A stretch of 64,000 nucleotides of DNA from Paenibacillus sp. 19GGS1-52. GTDB lineage: Bacteria > Bacillota > Bacilli > Paenibacillales > Paenibacillaceae. The stretch covers positions 5,084,001-5,148,000 of the forward strand of contig NZ_CP059724.1 of NCBI RefSeq assembly GCF_022369515.1. Direction: 5' to 3'. A model generated the notes under the pieces. That model did not search any database, was not told the origin of the DNA, and worked only from the letters and a program-made list of their open reading frames with translations. Both the position numbers and the translations under genes were made by a program. Position 1 is the stretch's first letter. Each line of letters begins with the position of its first letter. Positions 46,001-54,566 of the stretch are shown here, one piece after another.

Positions 46001-47338
46001 ACGTTTCTGGGCATAAGTAACAATCTGAACAGTCGGATCATCCTGAACCATAGCGAAATAGCTGTTCATGGAAGCCGTTGTTTCCCCCAGCTTCTGGCCG
46101 GTGTAGGCAATAGTAGCCTCATGCTCAACTGCGACAGCAGCATCTACAGCCGGATCAGGAGCGACGGTAGCAATATTGAGTTTGTTCTCTGTCTTATAAA
46201 TGGAGCGGGTTGAAGATACTGATGTTTCCTTCTGCACCGTCCATACTCCATTTACCTGTGTAAGAACAAGGTCTATCAGTCCCAAATTGGCACCGCCGAA
46301 GCCTGCTTGTACAGCTGGAACTCCGTTAATATGACCTTTCACATTATCGATAACTGCTTTATCGTTTGCATAGGGCAGCTTCGTTCCCGGGTCGATAAAA
46401 GAAGCATCCAGAGTAGCGTTATTCCCAGTTGGGAACACCTTATGCGTGTGCGAGAACGTAATAGCATCAATCCCCTCAACCTTACTTAGGGCATTAATAT
46501 CATTCTCGGAGCCATCTCCTTTAACAGCATTAATATCAAAACCGGTATGCGCCATGACTACGATAACCTGCGCTCCAGCTTTCTTCATGATGGGAACGAA
46601 TTTCTCGGCGGTTGCGGCGATATCTTTAGTGATGACCTGACCTTCCAGATTCGCTTTATCCCACTCCATGATCTGGGGGGTTACGAGACCCAGTAGACCG
46701 ACTTTAATATTCTGCGTTTGGCCATTACTATCTGTTACCTGCTTATTGATGATGACATATGGAGTAAAAGCGTTGGTTACACCATCAGCTTTATAAATAT
46801 TTGCATTTACATATTCAAAATTCGCACCCGTAGCTGCCTCGTTACCAGGGCTTCCTTCTACTGTTCGTTTTAAAAAATCCAACCCATAGTTAAATTCATG
46901 ATTTCCAAAAGTCGCCGCATCGTACCCCATAACGTTCAAGGCCGCAATCATCGGATGAACCTTGGTTGACGAATTCTCCAGATCGGATTTGTTCGCCATG
47001 TAGGTACCCAGTGGAGTACCTTGAATCAGGTCCCCATTGTCTAGCAAAAGATTATTTGGTTCTTCGATTCTAGCTTCTTTCACCAATGTTGCCGTCCGGT
47101 CCAGTCCAACAGTCACCGATGCTGTATTCTTGAAGTAATCCCATCCGTAAACGTTCGTGTGCACATCCGTTGTGCTCATTAATCGTAGATCTACCTTGGC
47201 TGGAGCAACCGCTTCGGCAGATGCCTTATCTGTACTCCAAAATGTACCCAGAGCGACTCCACTCAACACCTGCACTGAGAGTACGGCAGTAACCAATACG
47301 GAAGCGATCGGCTTGTTCCATTGTGTCTTAAATCTCAT
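43007..47338 (-). CDS. Giant cell-surface 5'-nucleotidase / 2',3'-cyclic phosphodiesterase with SLH anchor
   Basis: From the ATG at 47338 (GGGAGG upstream) the product is 1443 residues. After a signal peptide come two complete metallophosphatase plus 5'-nucleotidase units. The first has MSTTDVHTNVYGWDYF, GNHEFNYG and SHTHKVFP; the second has LLGINDLHGQLD and GNHEFDQG. A Pro/Thr/Ala linker (about 1225-1265) leads to three S-layer homology repeats (about 1270-1440). Tandem enzymes of this kind release nucleosides and phosphate from nucleotides outside the cell. The SLH repeats would hold it on the wall polymer. Confidence 0.93.
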   Translation of the reverse strand: MRFKTQWNKPIASVLVTAVLSVQVLSGVALGTFWSTDKASAEAVAPAKVDLRLMSTTDVHTNVYGWDYFKNTASVTVGLDRTATLVKEARIEEPNNLLLDNGDLIQGTPLGTYMANKSDLENSSTKVHPMIAALNVMGYDAATFGNHEFNYGLDFLKRTVEGSPGNEAATGANFEYVNANIYKADGVTNAFTPYVIINKQVTDSNGQTQNIKVGLLGLVTPQIMEWDKANLEGQVITKDIAATAEKFVPIMKKAGAQVIVVMAHTGFDINAVKGDGSENDINALSKVEGIDAITFSHTHKVFPTGNNATLDASFIDPGTKLPYANDKAVIDNVKGHINGVPAVQAGFGGANLGLIDLVLTQVNGVWTVQKETSVSSTRSIYKTENKLNIATVAPDPAVDAAVAVEHEATIAYTGQKLGETTASMNSYFAMVQDDPTVQIVTYAQKRYVQNYIDANLPQYKDLAILSVGAPFKAGRNGPSEYTNIAAGELTIRSASDLYLYDNTLKAIKIKGSVVKEWLEMSAGAFNRIKPAISTPQALLNPAFAVYNFDVIDGIQYKIDVTKNAKYKPDGTINDSSSSRVTEVTYNNQPLDLNQDFIVVTNNYRASGGGNFPGVKGSEMVIDSLQENRQVLMDYISEAGTIDPTADGNWSLAPIKGNVNVTFTSSPEAAKVLPTNITDTGESNTQGFGIYKLNLRPQESAPTQDVEVHLLGINDLHGQLDTTSILNNKNVGTVPILATYLKDARAKYTNSLLFHNGDSVGASAPVSSLERDEPTHEWMNMMKFDIGSLGNHEFDQGVDALKTQLYGGVDPKNKDITHKGADFDYINANAVNSTTDKPIINPYVIKEIGGVKIGFIGLVTKATPSKVSPAGTAGVRFLTPEEEVQAVEKYALELQGKGVETIIVLAHDPATTKADVTTGEAADLAKALPANSPVDVIVAGDNHALANGLVNGKLIVQAYSYGMAFEDIKLVISHTTGDVLSKSAVVTPTVQDGITPDAESAALVNYYLNKHPELTKPVGTTDGTVTRTDVYIKEAALGNLIADAMRGADFGDGKGAADFSFMNPGGIRADLPLGNVTFGDLAKIQPFGNTLVKLTLTGAQIKTLLQQQWFLKPDGTYDIKTLQISGLKYTANMYLPVAERISSLTTANGTPINPTQNYTAVVNNFMAAGGDNYTILTQASASLAGPIDLDVFYDYIVKTFKSGAITAAIEGRIVNNPTPATNPPSGTLPTATPKPSPTATPSATAVTASATPAPTPTAAPESGFKDLGKVAWAQDAIDSLAAKGIIKGLDGNTFAPVKNVSRAEFVTMLVRALNLSNSGAATTFTDVKQNVWYTDTITMAVNAGLVKGSGNGKFEPGREITREEMAIMVANALKEQLQPIDNNAALKQFADKSQIASYAQESIAQLTHLGIINGVGSEKFLPKGIANRAQAAVIIYRMLQQQAS

Positions 47339-47490
47339 ATAATTATTAGTCCTCCCTATCAATTCTTTCTACATCCCGCGACAGTATATCATACATAAAA
47401 TGTAGATTATCATAGAAAACGTAAAGTATAGACAGGAGTTATGTTAAAAATATAATACCGGCACATTATGAATGCATCTTCATAAATGGA

Positions 47491-47518
47491 AGAAGGGGGC
47501 TCTCACGGAGAGCCCCCT
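47491..47518 (-). terminator. Terminator of the Spo0E-like gene
   Basis: GGGGGCTCTC and GAGAGCCCCC form a perfect 10-bp stem with a three-base loop, followed by TTCTT on the minus strand. Confidence 0.8.
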
Positions 47519-47533
47519 ATTAGCATTCAGCAG

Positions 47534-47785
47534 TTATTTCCTGCGTGGACGCCTTCTCATATATTCATTTATCTTCAGATCTAGCAGACTGCTGATTTCA
47601 ATGACATTATCACAGGTAAATGAATTCTCCTGTATAAAAAGCTGTTCCATTCTGCTGCGAAGTTCCTGAATTTCATCTTCCAGAGAGAGCCTGCGTTCAG
47701 AAGCATCACTCTTGGAGGGCCGTTTCTCGCTTCTCGAAAAACACTCCCCACCATAGAAAGGTAAGTAATAATCGGCACTAAGCAC
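47534..47785 (-). CDS. Spo0E-like aspartyl-phosphate phosphatase
   Basis: I start at the GTG at 47785, seven bases after AGGAGG, giving 83 residues. The C-terminal half forms a two-helix Spo0E-like unit: LEDEIQELRSRMEQLFIQEN, then SSLLDLKINEYMRR with the SxxLD motif around the catalytic Asp. Such proteins dephosphorylate Spo0A-P and delay sporulation. The N-terminal 35 residues are unlike the family core. Its ribosome binding site is part of a tandem repeat. Confidence 0.82.
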   Translation of the reverse strand: MLSADYYLPFYGGECFSRSEKRPSKSDASERRLSLEDEIQELRSRMEQLFIQENSFTCDNVIEISSLLDLKINEYMRRRPRRK

Positions 47786-47792
47786 AATCATC

Positions 47793-47983
47793 CCTCCTAA
47801 AAGTTTTGTGAGCATAGCTTCTTTGGTTAACTTCGTTCAAAACTACATCGTAAGCATACACTTATGTTTTGTGAGCATAGCTTCTTGGATAACTTCGTTC
47901 AAAACTACATCGTAAGCATACACTTAAGTTTTGTGAGCATAGCTTCTTTGGTTAACTTCGTTCAAAACTACGTCGTTGCAAGT
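47793..47983. repeat. Three 62-63-bp tandem repeats carrying the Spo0E-like gene's ribosome binding site
   Basis: Units begin at 47802, 47865 and 47927. Each contains GTTTTGTGAGCATAGCTTC, ACTTCGTTCAAAACTAC and CGTAAGCATACACTTA with few differences, and the third is truncated. AGTTTTG and CAAAACT in each unit form an inverted repeat. The edge CCTCCTAAAAGTTTTGT is the same as at 3844 before liaR. Confidence 0.8.
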
Positions 47984-48068
47984 CCTCTTAATGTAATTAA
48001 AGGAGATTGTTACTCTCAAAGTAAAATAATACCATTAGCTTGATAGATTCGCTATAGTCCAATGTTCT

Positions 48069-49289
48069 CTATTCCATTCTTTCCCGTTCCAGTTGTGCGA
48101 CAAAAGTGCCAATTCGATCAACCGCTTCGTTCAACTGGGAAACTGAGGTAGCATACGAGCAACGCAAGTAGCCTTCGCCACCTAATCCGAATACACTGCC
48201 GGGAACTGCAGCCACCTTGTATTCAAGCAGTAGCCGCTGAGCGAATTGATCAGAGGTTAGCCCGGTACGCTGTACGCTTGGGAAAGCATAAAATGCGCCC
48301 TGCGGCTCATGGCATTCCAGCCCGGCATCACGTAAGCCTTTGACGATCAACCGCCGCCGTTGATTATAGGAATCCGCCATCCGGTCCTTCTCTTCCATCC
48401 CATTAGTCAGTGCTTCAAGTGCAGCCACTTGACCCATGGAAGGAGCACACATTACGGTGTACTGATGAATCTTGAGCATTGCGGCAATCAGATCCGGGTG
48501 ACCACAGGCATACCCCATCCGCCAGCCAGTCATCGCAAAAGCTTTGGAGAACCCACTGACCAGAATCGTGCGGTCAATCATGCCAGGCAGCGAAGCAAAG
48601 CTTACATGATTGCTGCCATAGGTTAGCTCCGCATAGATTTCATCCGATATTACGATGAGATCATGCTTCACTACGACCTTGGCGATCGGTTCCCAATCCT
48701 CTCGGCTCATAATGGCGCCGGTCGGGTTGCTTGGATAACACAGAATCAGAATTTTGGAACGCGGTGTAATCTTGGCCTCGAGTGCCTCTGCAGTAATCTT
48801 AAAGTTGTTCTCACCAAAAGTCTCTACGCCCACAGGAATACCGCCACCGATAGCTGTTATCGGCGAATAAGAGATATAACAAGGCTCGGGGATGAGAATT
48901 TCGTCACCCGGTGCGATCAGTGCGCGCAGAGCCAGATCAATCGCCTCACTGCCACCTACCGTTGCTATAATCTGATTAGCAGGATCATATTCCACGGCAA
49001 AACGGGTGTGTAGATAATTCGCAATGCCTTCGCGCAACTCAGGCATTCCTGCGTTGGAGGTGTATCCAGTAAACCCTCTTTCCAGCGAATAAACACAAGC
49101 TTCTCTGACGTGCCAAGGGGTCTTGAAATCTGGCTCCCCGACGCCCAGAGAAATGATATCCTTGCTGCCTGCCGCCAGATCAAAAAACTTACGGATGCCC
49201 GATGGCTGAATTTGCTGCACAAGTGGAGCCAAATAGGAATTCATCGACTTGCTGGTATCTCCGTCTAGCTGCGTTTTATTCGTGATCAT
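48069..49289 (-). CDS. alaT: Class I/II aminotransferase, alanine transaminase type
   Basis: The 406-residue fold-type I PLP enzyme has cofactor Lys249 in SGFSKAFAMTGWR, substrate Arg near the C-terminus (GEGYLRCSYATS) and the PSNPTGA and SDEIYAEL motifs. It lies 13 bases after an Lrp/AsnC regulator gene. The same pair in Bacillus subtilis is alaR-alaT (yugG-yugH), which makes alanine. The sequence also allows other aspartate-family activity, so the substrate rests on synteny. Confidence 0.85.
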   Translation of the reverse strand: MITNKTQLDGDTSKSMNSYLAPLVQQIQPSGIRKFFDLAAGSKDIISLGVGEPDFKTPWHVREACVYSLERGFTGYTSNAGMPELREGIANYLHTRFAVEYDPANQIIATVGGSEAIDLALRALIAPGDEILIPEPCYISYSPITAIGGGIPVGVETFGENNFKITAEALEAKITPRSKILILCYPSNPTGAIMSREDWEPIAKVVVKHDLIVISDEIYAELTYGSNHVSFASLPGMIDRTILVSGFSKAFAMTGWRMGYACGHPDLIAAMLKIHQYTVMCAPSMGQVAALEALTNGMEEKDRMADSYNQRRRLIVKGLRDAGLECHEPQGAFYAFPSVQRTGLTSDQFAQRLLLEYKVAAVPGSVFGLGGEGYLRCSYATSVSQLNEAVDRIGTFVAQLERERME

Positions 49290-49302
49290 ATGGTTTCTTC
49301 CT

Positions 49303-49803
49303 TTATGGTGAGATCATTAGACGATTGTCCTCTTCATGCTCCTCGAAGATGATCCCGTCCTGTTTGTATTTTTTAAGGGTAAAGTTCGTTTTGGTTGAGA
49401 GTACAGCATCGATTGGAGATAGCTTCTCGGATACAAAATTGGCGACTTCCCGCAGATTGCGGCCTTCCACTTCGACAAGAAGATCATAAGCACCAGACAT
49501 CAAATACACGGATTTCACTTGTGGATACAGATAGATTCGCTCCGCTATCCCTTCAAAGCCACGTCCACGTTCGGGTGTAATCTGAACTTCAATCAGTGCG
49601 GTCACTCGCTCGTCGTCCACCTTATCCCAGTTGACAACTGTAGCATATTTAACGATGACATGGTCTTTCTCCATTTGTTCAATCACCGTCTTCACGTCGT
49701 CTTCCTCAGCTCCAAGCAATGTTGCCATTAACGCTGTGGAGCTTCTCGCGTCTTCCTTAAGCAGTTCCAGCACTTTCCTCTTCAGTTCATTCATTTCCTT
49801 CAT
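49303..49803 (-). CDS. alaR: Lrp/AsnC-family regulator, AlaR-like
   Basis: I start at the ATG at 49803 behind GGAGGGAAGG, giving 166 residues. An N-terminal helix-turn-helix (LKRKVLELLKEDARSSTALM) precedes a RAM ligand-binding domain (about 70-150, YPQVKSVYLMSGAYDLLVEV). It probably senses alanine or a related amino acid and controls the neighbouring aminotransferase gene. A short tail of about 16 acidic and polar residues follows. Confidence 0.85.
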   Translation of the reverse strand: MKEMNELKRKVLELLKEDARSSTALMATLLGAEEDDVKTVIEQMEKDHVIVKYATVVNWDKVDDERVTALIEVQITPERGRGFEGIAERIYLYPQVKSVYLMSGAYDLLVEVEGRNLREVANFVSEKLSPIDAVLSTKTNFTLKKYKQDGIIFEEHEEDNRLMISP

Positions 49804-49970
49804 GCCTTCCCTCCGGAATAGTTCGCCCATGACTTTACGCTGTTAGCGCGTCGCCCGCGAAAAGAATTTAATGTTTAATACTAATATGACATGAAAAGGA
49901 TATCTCTGCAAACTAAATAACCCCATGCTGTGTGCATCATGGATCATTTCTTCATTCTTTCACTTTAGAT

Positions 49971-50013
49971 AAAAAAAAGCCCGCCCGCCGGATCAATCCG
50001 GTACGGACGGGCC
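49971..50013 (-). terminator. Terminator of the spore-coat gene pair
   Basis: GCCCGTCCG with CGGGCGGGC and an inner CCGGAT/ATCCGG stem are followed by TTTTTTTT on the minus strand. Confidence 0.85.
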
Positions 50014-50089
50014 ATTCAACAACAATTGTTGAGCAGACTGCAATAAAGCGCTAGCTATCTTGCCCTTGCTTCACGCGGCTGCCGCAGGG

Positions 50090-50479
50090 TTACATATAAT
50101 AAGAGTTTTGGTTCTGATTGGACTGTTGATGCTGTGGATAGTGGGACTGGCCATAAGAACCATTGCCCCCTGTTTTTTGCTGAACAAACTGCTGACTTTT
50201 CTGCTGTGTTTGCTGGGCACACTGAATTTGCTTATCCACTTCCTGGCGCAGTGCCTTGCAAGGTGCTGTATACATATTCATCTGCGACATATGTGTATAC
50301 AGATCTCCCTGCAGACGCAGCGTATCCATTGTCAGCTCGTTAAAGGTCTGGCGGACAGTTGGACAAGCCGACTCCGTCGCAGCTGTTGTATATTCGCGTA
50401 CCGTCCGTTTCAAGTCAGCCAAAATCGTATTCAACAAATCTTCATCTGGCATAAATGCCGATCCATTCTGAGCATTCAC
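50090..50479 (-). CDS. CotF-like spore coat protein
   Basis: I start at the GTG at 50479, seven bases after AAAGGAGG, giving 129 residues. The middle part, DLLNTILADLKRTVREYTTA and MDTLRLQGDLYTHMSQMN, has the helical pattern of the CotF/coat family. A Gln/Asn/Gly/Tyr-rich tail ends NSYYM, as in structural coat proteins. It follows a related small gene by 30 bases on one transcript. Confidence 0.8.
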   Translation of the reverse strand: MNAQNGSAFMPDEDLLNTILADLKRTVREYTTAATESACPTVRQTFNELTMDTLRLQGDLYTHMSQMNMYTAPCKALRQEVDKQIQCAQQTQQKSQQFVQQKTGGNGSYGQSHYPQHQQSNQNQNSYYM

Positions 50480-50509
50480 AAAATAACCTCCTTTTAAATT
50501 AAATAACAA

Positions 50510-50743
50510 TTATTGGGGTTGTGTAGGTGCGTATTGTTGATGATGTTGAAGCAGCTGTGTCAGCGAGTTCATATGTTGGGTATGGCTTTGCAGGTGCTGC
50601 ATACAAATTTGGTGTACAGCCGAGTTCTGTGTAGTGCCCGCTGTGGCAGCAAGCTGCTTAATGAGTAAATCCTCGTTGGAAATGGAGTCCGCGATGTATT
50701 CCAGTTCTTTTCCGCTGAGAGCCTGCATTTGCATGGATTGCAT
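50510..50743 (-). CDS. Small helical protein, probable coat-associated
   Basis: The ATG at 50743 lies 11 bases after AAGGAGGG and gives 77 residues. The product is Gln-, His- and Met-rich and helical (LSGKELEYIADSISNEDLLI, then QICMQHLQSHTQHMNSLTQL). It resembles small spore-coat partners found before CotF-type genes. No precise family is recognised. It forms a two-gene transcript with the CotF-like gene and is divergent from the oxidoreductase gene. Confidence 0.72.
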   Translation of the reverse strand: MQSMQMQALSGKELEYIADSISNEDLLIKQLAATAGTTQNSAVHQICMQHLQSHTQHMNSLTQLLQHHQQYAPTQPQ

Positions 50744-50925
50744 GAATGGTGTTCCCTCCTTGAATAGATATTTCAAACAGTCTGTAGTATGTCGCATAGG
50801 CGCTCTGTTTATGTGCCAAATTGCGCAAGTTGAAAATAGATGCTGAACTACTGCAGTCTGAGAATGAGATACTTGAGTTCTGCTAATAATACTATACCGG
50901 AATGATATAAAGGAGAGAGTAGAGT

Positions 50926-52155
50926 ATGAACTTGAACAGCGGGAAACTGCCATGGAGGAGCACTTTACCGACACCTCCGGTTTATCCGGCACTACTAGAA
51001 GATATTCACTGCGATTGTCTGGTTATAGGGGCCGGCATGGGCGGAGCTATGGCTTCTTACCGCCTATCTTTAAGCGGCGCGAATGCAGTCCTGATTGACA
51101 AAAGGTTGGTAGGAAGCGGAAGCTCCTGTGCCAACACCGGTCTGCTGCAAATTTCCAACGATAAGAGTTTAACCTCCTGTATGCATACCTTTGGCGAAGA
51201 GCAGGGTCTTCTGTTCTACAAGCTGTGCCAGGCTGGTGTCCGTTCTATTCTGGAACTGCCAAGCCAGTTGGACATCGATCCTCATATTATTCCTCGCGAC
51301 AGTCTGCTATATGCCAGCGTTCCAGAGGATGTCCCTGCACTTCGGCAGGAATATGAGAATCTAATCGCCCATGGATTTGACTCGGAATTCTGGGAAAGAG
51401 ACCAAATTAATTCCGTCTATTCCTTTTCCAAACCGGCGGCGCTCTACTCGCATATGGATGCGGAGACCAACCCCTTCCGTACCGTGCACAGCCTGATTGC
51501 CAAGGCCGCTGCGGGCGGCGTTCGCGTATATGAGCAGACAGAAGCGCGGAAGTACGAGTTCACAGCTGACGGGGTTATTTGCCATACACCGAACGGGAGG
51601 ATTTTTGCGAAGAATGTTATATTTGCGATGGGCTACGAAACACAGGAGATGAAAAAAGATCGGGGTGCCGAGCTGATTAATACCTATGCCATCATGACCC
51701 GACCACTACAAGAATTTCCCAAATGGCATGAACGCAGCCTGATCTGGGAAACAGCCCGGCCCTACTTGTATTTCCGGACCACTCCGGATGGCCGCATTAT
51801 AGCAGGAGGGAAGGATGAGCAACTGACCGATCCCGAGCACCGTGAGGTACGGGTGCTTTCCCAGAGCCAACGGCTGCTGGAGGAGCTTGAGGCACTGTTC
51901 CCAGAAATTAAGGGAGTGGAAGTCGAGTATGCGTGGGGTGCCGTATTCGGCTCCACACGAGATGGCCTGCCCTATATCGGACCACACCCCAAATTTCCGC
52001 ATTGTTATTTCATTGAAGGCTACGGCGGCAACGGCACCGTCTATAGCATGATCGCTGCCGAGCTGTTAACAGACACGATTGCCGGTAAAACTCGGCCGGA
52101 GCTTGAACTATTCTCGCTAACGAGGGCCACTAAACCTTCACCATCCGGCCATTAA
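50926..52155 (+). CDS. FAD-dependent oxidoreductase (DAO fold)
   Basis: The 409-residue protein has a dinucleotide-binding loop at residues 22-38 (CLVIGAGMGGAMASYRL), a second FAD region near the C-terminus (YIGPHPKFPHCYFIEGYGGNG) and the DAO-family middle domain. Its substrate could be an amine or a D-amino acid; nothing nearby settles this. It is a single gene on the plus strand, with AAAGGAGAGAG before the start and a terminator after. Confidence 0.86.
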   Translation: MNLNSGKLPWRSTLPTPPVYPALLEDIHCDCLVIGAGMGGAMASYRLSLSGANAVLIDKRLVGSGSSCANTGLLQISNDKSLTSCMHTFGEEQGLLFYKLCQAGVRSILELPSQLDIDPHIIPRDSLLYASVPEDVPALRQEYENLIAHGFDSEFWERDQINSVYSFSKPAALYSHMDAETNPFRTVHSLIAKAAAGGVRVYEQTEARKYEFTADGVICHTPNGRIFAKNVIFAMGYETQEMKKDRGAELINTYAIMTRPLQEFPKWHERSLIWETARPYLYFRTTPDGRIIAGGKDEQLTDPEHREVRVLSQSQRLLEELEALFPEIKGVEVEYAWGAVFGSTRDGLPYIGPHPKFPHCYFIEGYGGNGTVYSMIAAELLTDTIAGKTRPELELFSLTRATKPSPSGH

Positions 52156-52164
52156 TAATAAATA

Positions 52165-52213
52165 ACAATAAGGGATGCCCCAAAGCCAACATGGCTAGGA
52201 CATCCCTTATTAA
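52165..52213. terminator. Bidirectional terminator
   Basis: AATAAGGGATG and CATCCCTTATT pair with an inner AGCC/GGCT stem. It serves the oxidoreductase gene (plus) and the response-regulator gene (minus). Confidence 0.8.
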
Positions 52214-52215
52214 AT

Positions 52216-52929
52216 TTATAGAAATTGAGCTAAGATCTCATGGCCTTCAGACGTTACCGAATACATATATACAGGTCGGCCTATTGAGCCATAACTGCTC
52301 TCCATAGACAATACGCCGAGCTCTTCCAGAAAAGCTAAATATTTACGTACCGAGATACGAGAAATGGCAGCATGGGACGTGATATCCTCAGTTGAAAATG
52401 TACTCTGATTCAATTCATTGATAATATTCCAAATGCTGCTGAGAGTTGCATCGGTTAACCCCTTGGGCAACTCTGCATTGCGCTGTTTTGAAGTTGCCTG
52501 GCGGTGGATCAGCTTATCCAACTGTTCTTGACTGAGATGCTCACCACGCTTCATCAATTGATGATTTTTTTGATATCCTGTAAGTGCCGCCTGAAAACGG
52601 GTGAACTCGAAAGGTTTAATCAGATAATCGACAGCACCGTGTTGCAGTGCTTGGCGGATACTGATATTATCACTGGCCGCTGAAATTACGATGACATCAA
52701 CTGTACTTCCCTGTCCGCGAAGATGGGTCAACAGCTGCAGACCGTTAGTCTGCGACATATAGATGTCAAGCAGAATCAGATCAACCTTTTGCTCAGCAAG
52801 CAGTTTTTTGGCTTCATCACCTGATGTTGCCCAGCCCACACATTGAAAGCCCTCGATCAACTCCAGATAGTGCCTGTTAATCTTGGCTACCATTGGATCA
52901 TCTTCCACGATAAGCACTTTAATCGTCAT
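52216..52929 (-). CDS. DcuR/CitT-family response regulator
   Basis: The 237-residue product has a receiver domain with Asp55 (LILLDIYMS) and Lys in YLIKPFEF. A C-terminal helix-turn-helix (about 165-225, TEDITSHAAISRISVRKYLAFLEELG) follows, as in DcuR, CitB and MalR. These act with periplasmic-sensing kinases for dicarboxylates or citrate. The start overlaps the kinase stop by four bases (ATGA). Confidence 0.92.
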   Translation of the reverse strand: MTIKVLIVEDDPMVAKINRHYLELIEGFQCVGWATSGDEAKKLLAEQKVDLILLDIYMSQTNGLQLLTHLRGQGSTVDVIVISAASDNISIRQALQHGAVDYLIKPFEFTRFQAALTGYQKNHQLMKRGEHLSQEQLDKLIHRQATSKQRNAELPKGLTDATLSSIWNIINELNQSTFSTEDITSHAAISRISVRKYLAFLEELGVLSMESSYGSIGRPVYMYSVTSEGHEILAQFL

Positions 52930-54534
52930 TCTAACTCATCACCCTTTACTATGTAGAGGACATCTGCAATAAATGTTGTCCCCTGCTCACCCTCGGGTAG
53001 CAGTAGAAGACGGCCGTTCAGTTTATCTACACTCCGCTTGACGAGATACAGTCCCATCCCCCGATTCTCTCCTTTAGTAGAGAATCCTTGGGTAAACATC
53101 ATGTCCCGAACAGATTCCGGAATACCCGGACCATTATCTTGCACCGTGCAGATCAATCGGCTCTGCCGGTAACGAAAAGCAAGGTGAATTTCTTTATTCT
53201 CCGTTCCATTCAGCGCATCCATAGCATTATCCAGCAGATTGCCAACAATCGTAATTAATTCATGGGTAATATGAGGTCCCGCCGACTCCGGTAGATAACA
53301 ATCCTCTGCCAGAATCAGATTAATACCGGCCTCCCGAGTTCTGCTTAACTTCCCCAGCAGAAATCCAGCCATAACCGGGTCCTTGATCTGCCTCGTGATC
53401 GAACCGATCTCGTTCTGATAGTTAATGACCGTACCCGACACATACTGCTGCAGCTCGTCATATAAGCCCATATGGATCATTCCTATAATAACATGCAGCT
53501 TATTCATAAATTCATGAGCACCCGCCCGAAGTGCATCTGCATACAGAGAGACTCCGGATAACTGTTGCGCGAGTTGGGTGATTTCCGTCTTGTCCCGAAA
53601 GGTAACAATCGCCCCGGCAATCGTACCATTCACCCAGATAGGCAAGCTGTTAGCCAGCAGCGTTGTACCATTCAGATCAATTTCTTTATCAGGCTTCACT
53701 TCCCCAGATTTTAACACAGCTTCCAGCCGCAGTGCCGGCCAATAGTCGCCGATATGCTGTCCCAGCACTGCTCCGGTAAGACCCGCTCCCTTAAGCAGCC
53801 GCTCCGCCTCCACATTAATAAGCGTAATCCGGGCCTCATCATCAACGGCTATGATTCCTTCGCGGATGGATTGCAGCATGGCGCTGCGCTCCTCCAGCAG
53901 CTTAGATATTTCTGAAGGCTCCATCCAGAAGATCATTTTCTTGATTTCCCTGGCCAGAATGATGGCTCCTGCCGCCCCCAGCACAGCACCTGATAGCAGT
54001 ATCACAATAATGATCCATTCATTCTGGCGGACAATCCCTCTAACTCTCTCCAGAGATAAACCGACGACAACTACACCAACCTGTTGACCCCGGCCGTTAT
54101 ATACAGGAACAAATGCCCGAAGAGATTTACCGAGGTGCCCTTCGCCTTCAGAGATGCTTTCCTCTCCACGCAGCGACCGATCCAGCCCACCACCCTCAAA
54201 GGGTAGGCCGACCAATGAGGGATTCGGATGCGAGTAACGTATGCCATTCATATCCGTCACAACAACAAATAAAATATCGTTGCGGCGGGTGATCTTGGCA
54301 GTATAGGCTTGAATATCCTTGCTTTTGCCTTCATTCAAGCCCTCAGCTACCAGCGGCATTAGAGCAATTGTACGGGCAATGGTAATCGCCTTGTCTTCCA
54401 GAGCCTGTCTTTTCTGTGGAATAATCAGGTTGCTGAAAATGATATATAACACCAGCAATACTAGCGTAATAACTAAACACACCATAAATGTAACGGTAGT
54501 CCGCAAGCCGTAAATCCGTTTTTTTTTTGAACAC
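52926..54534 (-). CDS. DcuS/CitA-like sensor histidine kinase, frameshifted at its start
   Basis: From TTG at 54506 the open frame gives 526 residues: a membrane helix, an extracellular PAS/Cache-like sensor (about 35-165), a second helix, a PAS domain and a SpoOB-type kinase core (AGAHEFMNKLHVIIG, HATPase with NGPGIPE). The better start is the GTG at 54534 (GAGAGG upstream). It would read MFKKKRIYGLRTTVTF but for a run of ten A (54519-54528) where nine would keep the frame. Either slippage restores it, or the extra A is a mutation or miscall. Confidence 0.85.
54519..54528. repeat. A10 homopolymer within the kinase start
   Basis: Ten A on the minus strand follow GTG-TTC. Nine would join the GTG to the kinase frame. 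Confidence 0.8.
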
Positions 54535-54566
54535 TAAAGGCCTCTCCCATGTTCATACTTTATAAG

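Noticed and set aside
47793-47983. Possible CRISPR array
   Set aside because: Units are 62-63 bases and contiguous with no unique spacers, and no cas genes are present; it is a tandem repeat.
49971-50013. Separate structured RNA after the coat genes
   Set aside because: A perfect stem followed by T8 is explained by a simple terminator.
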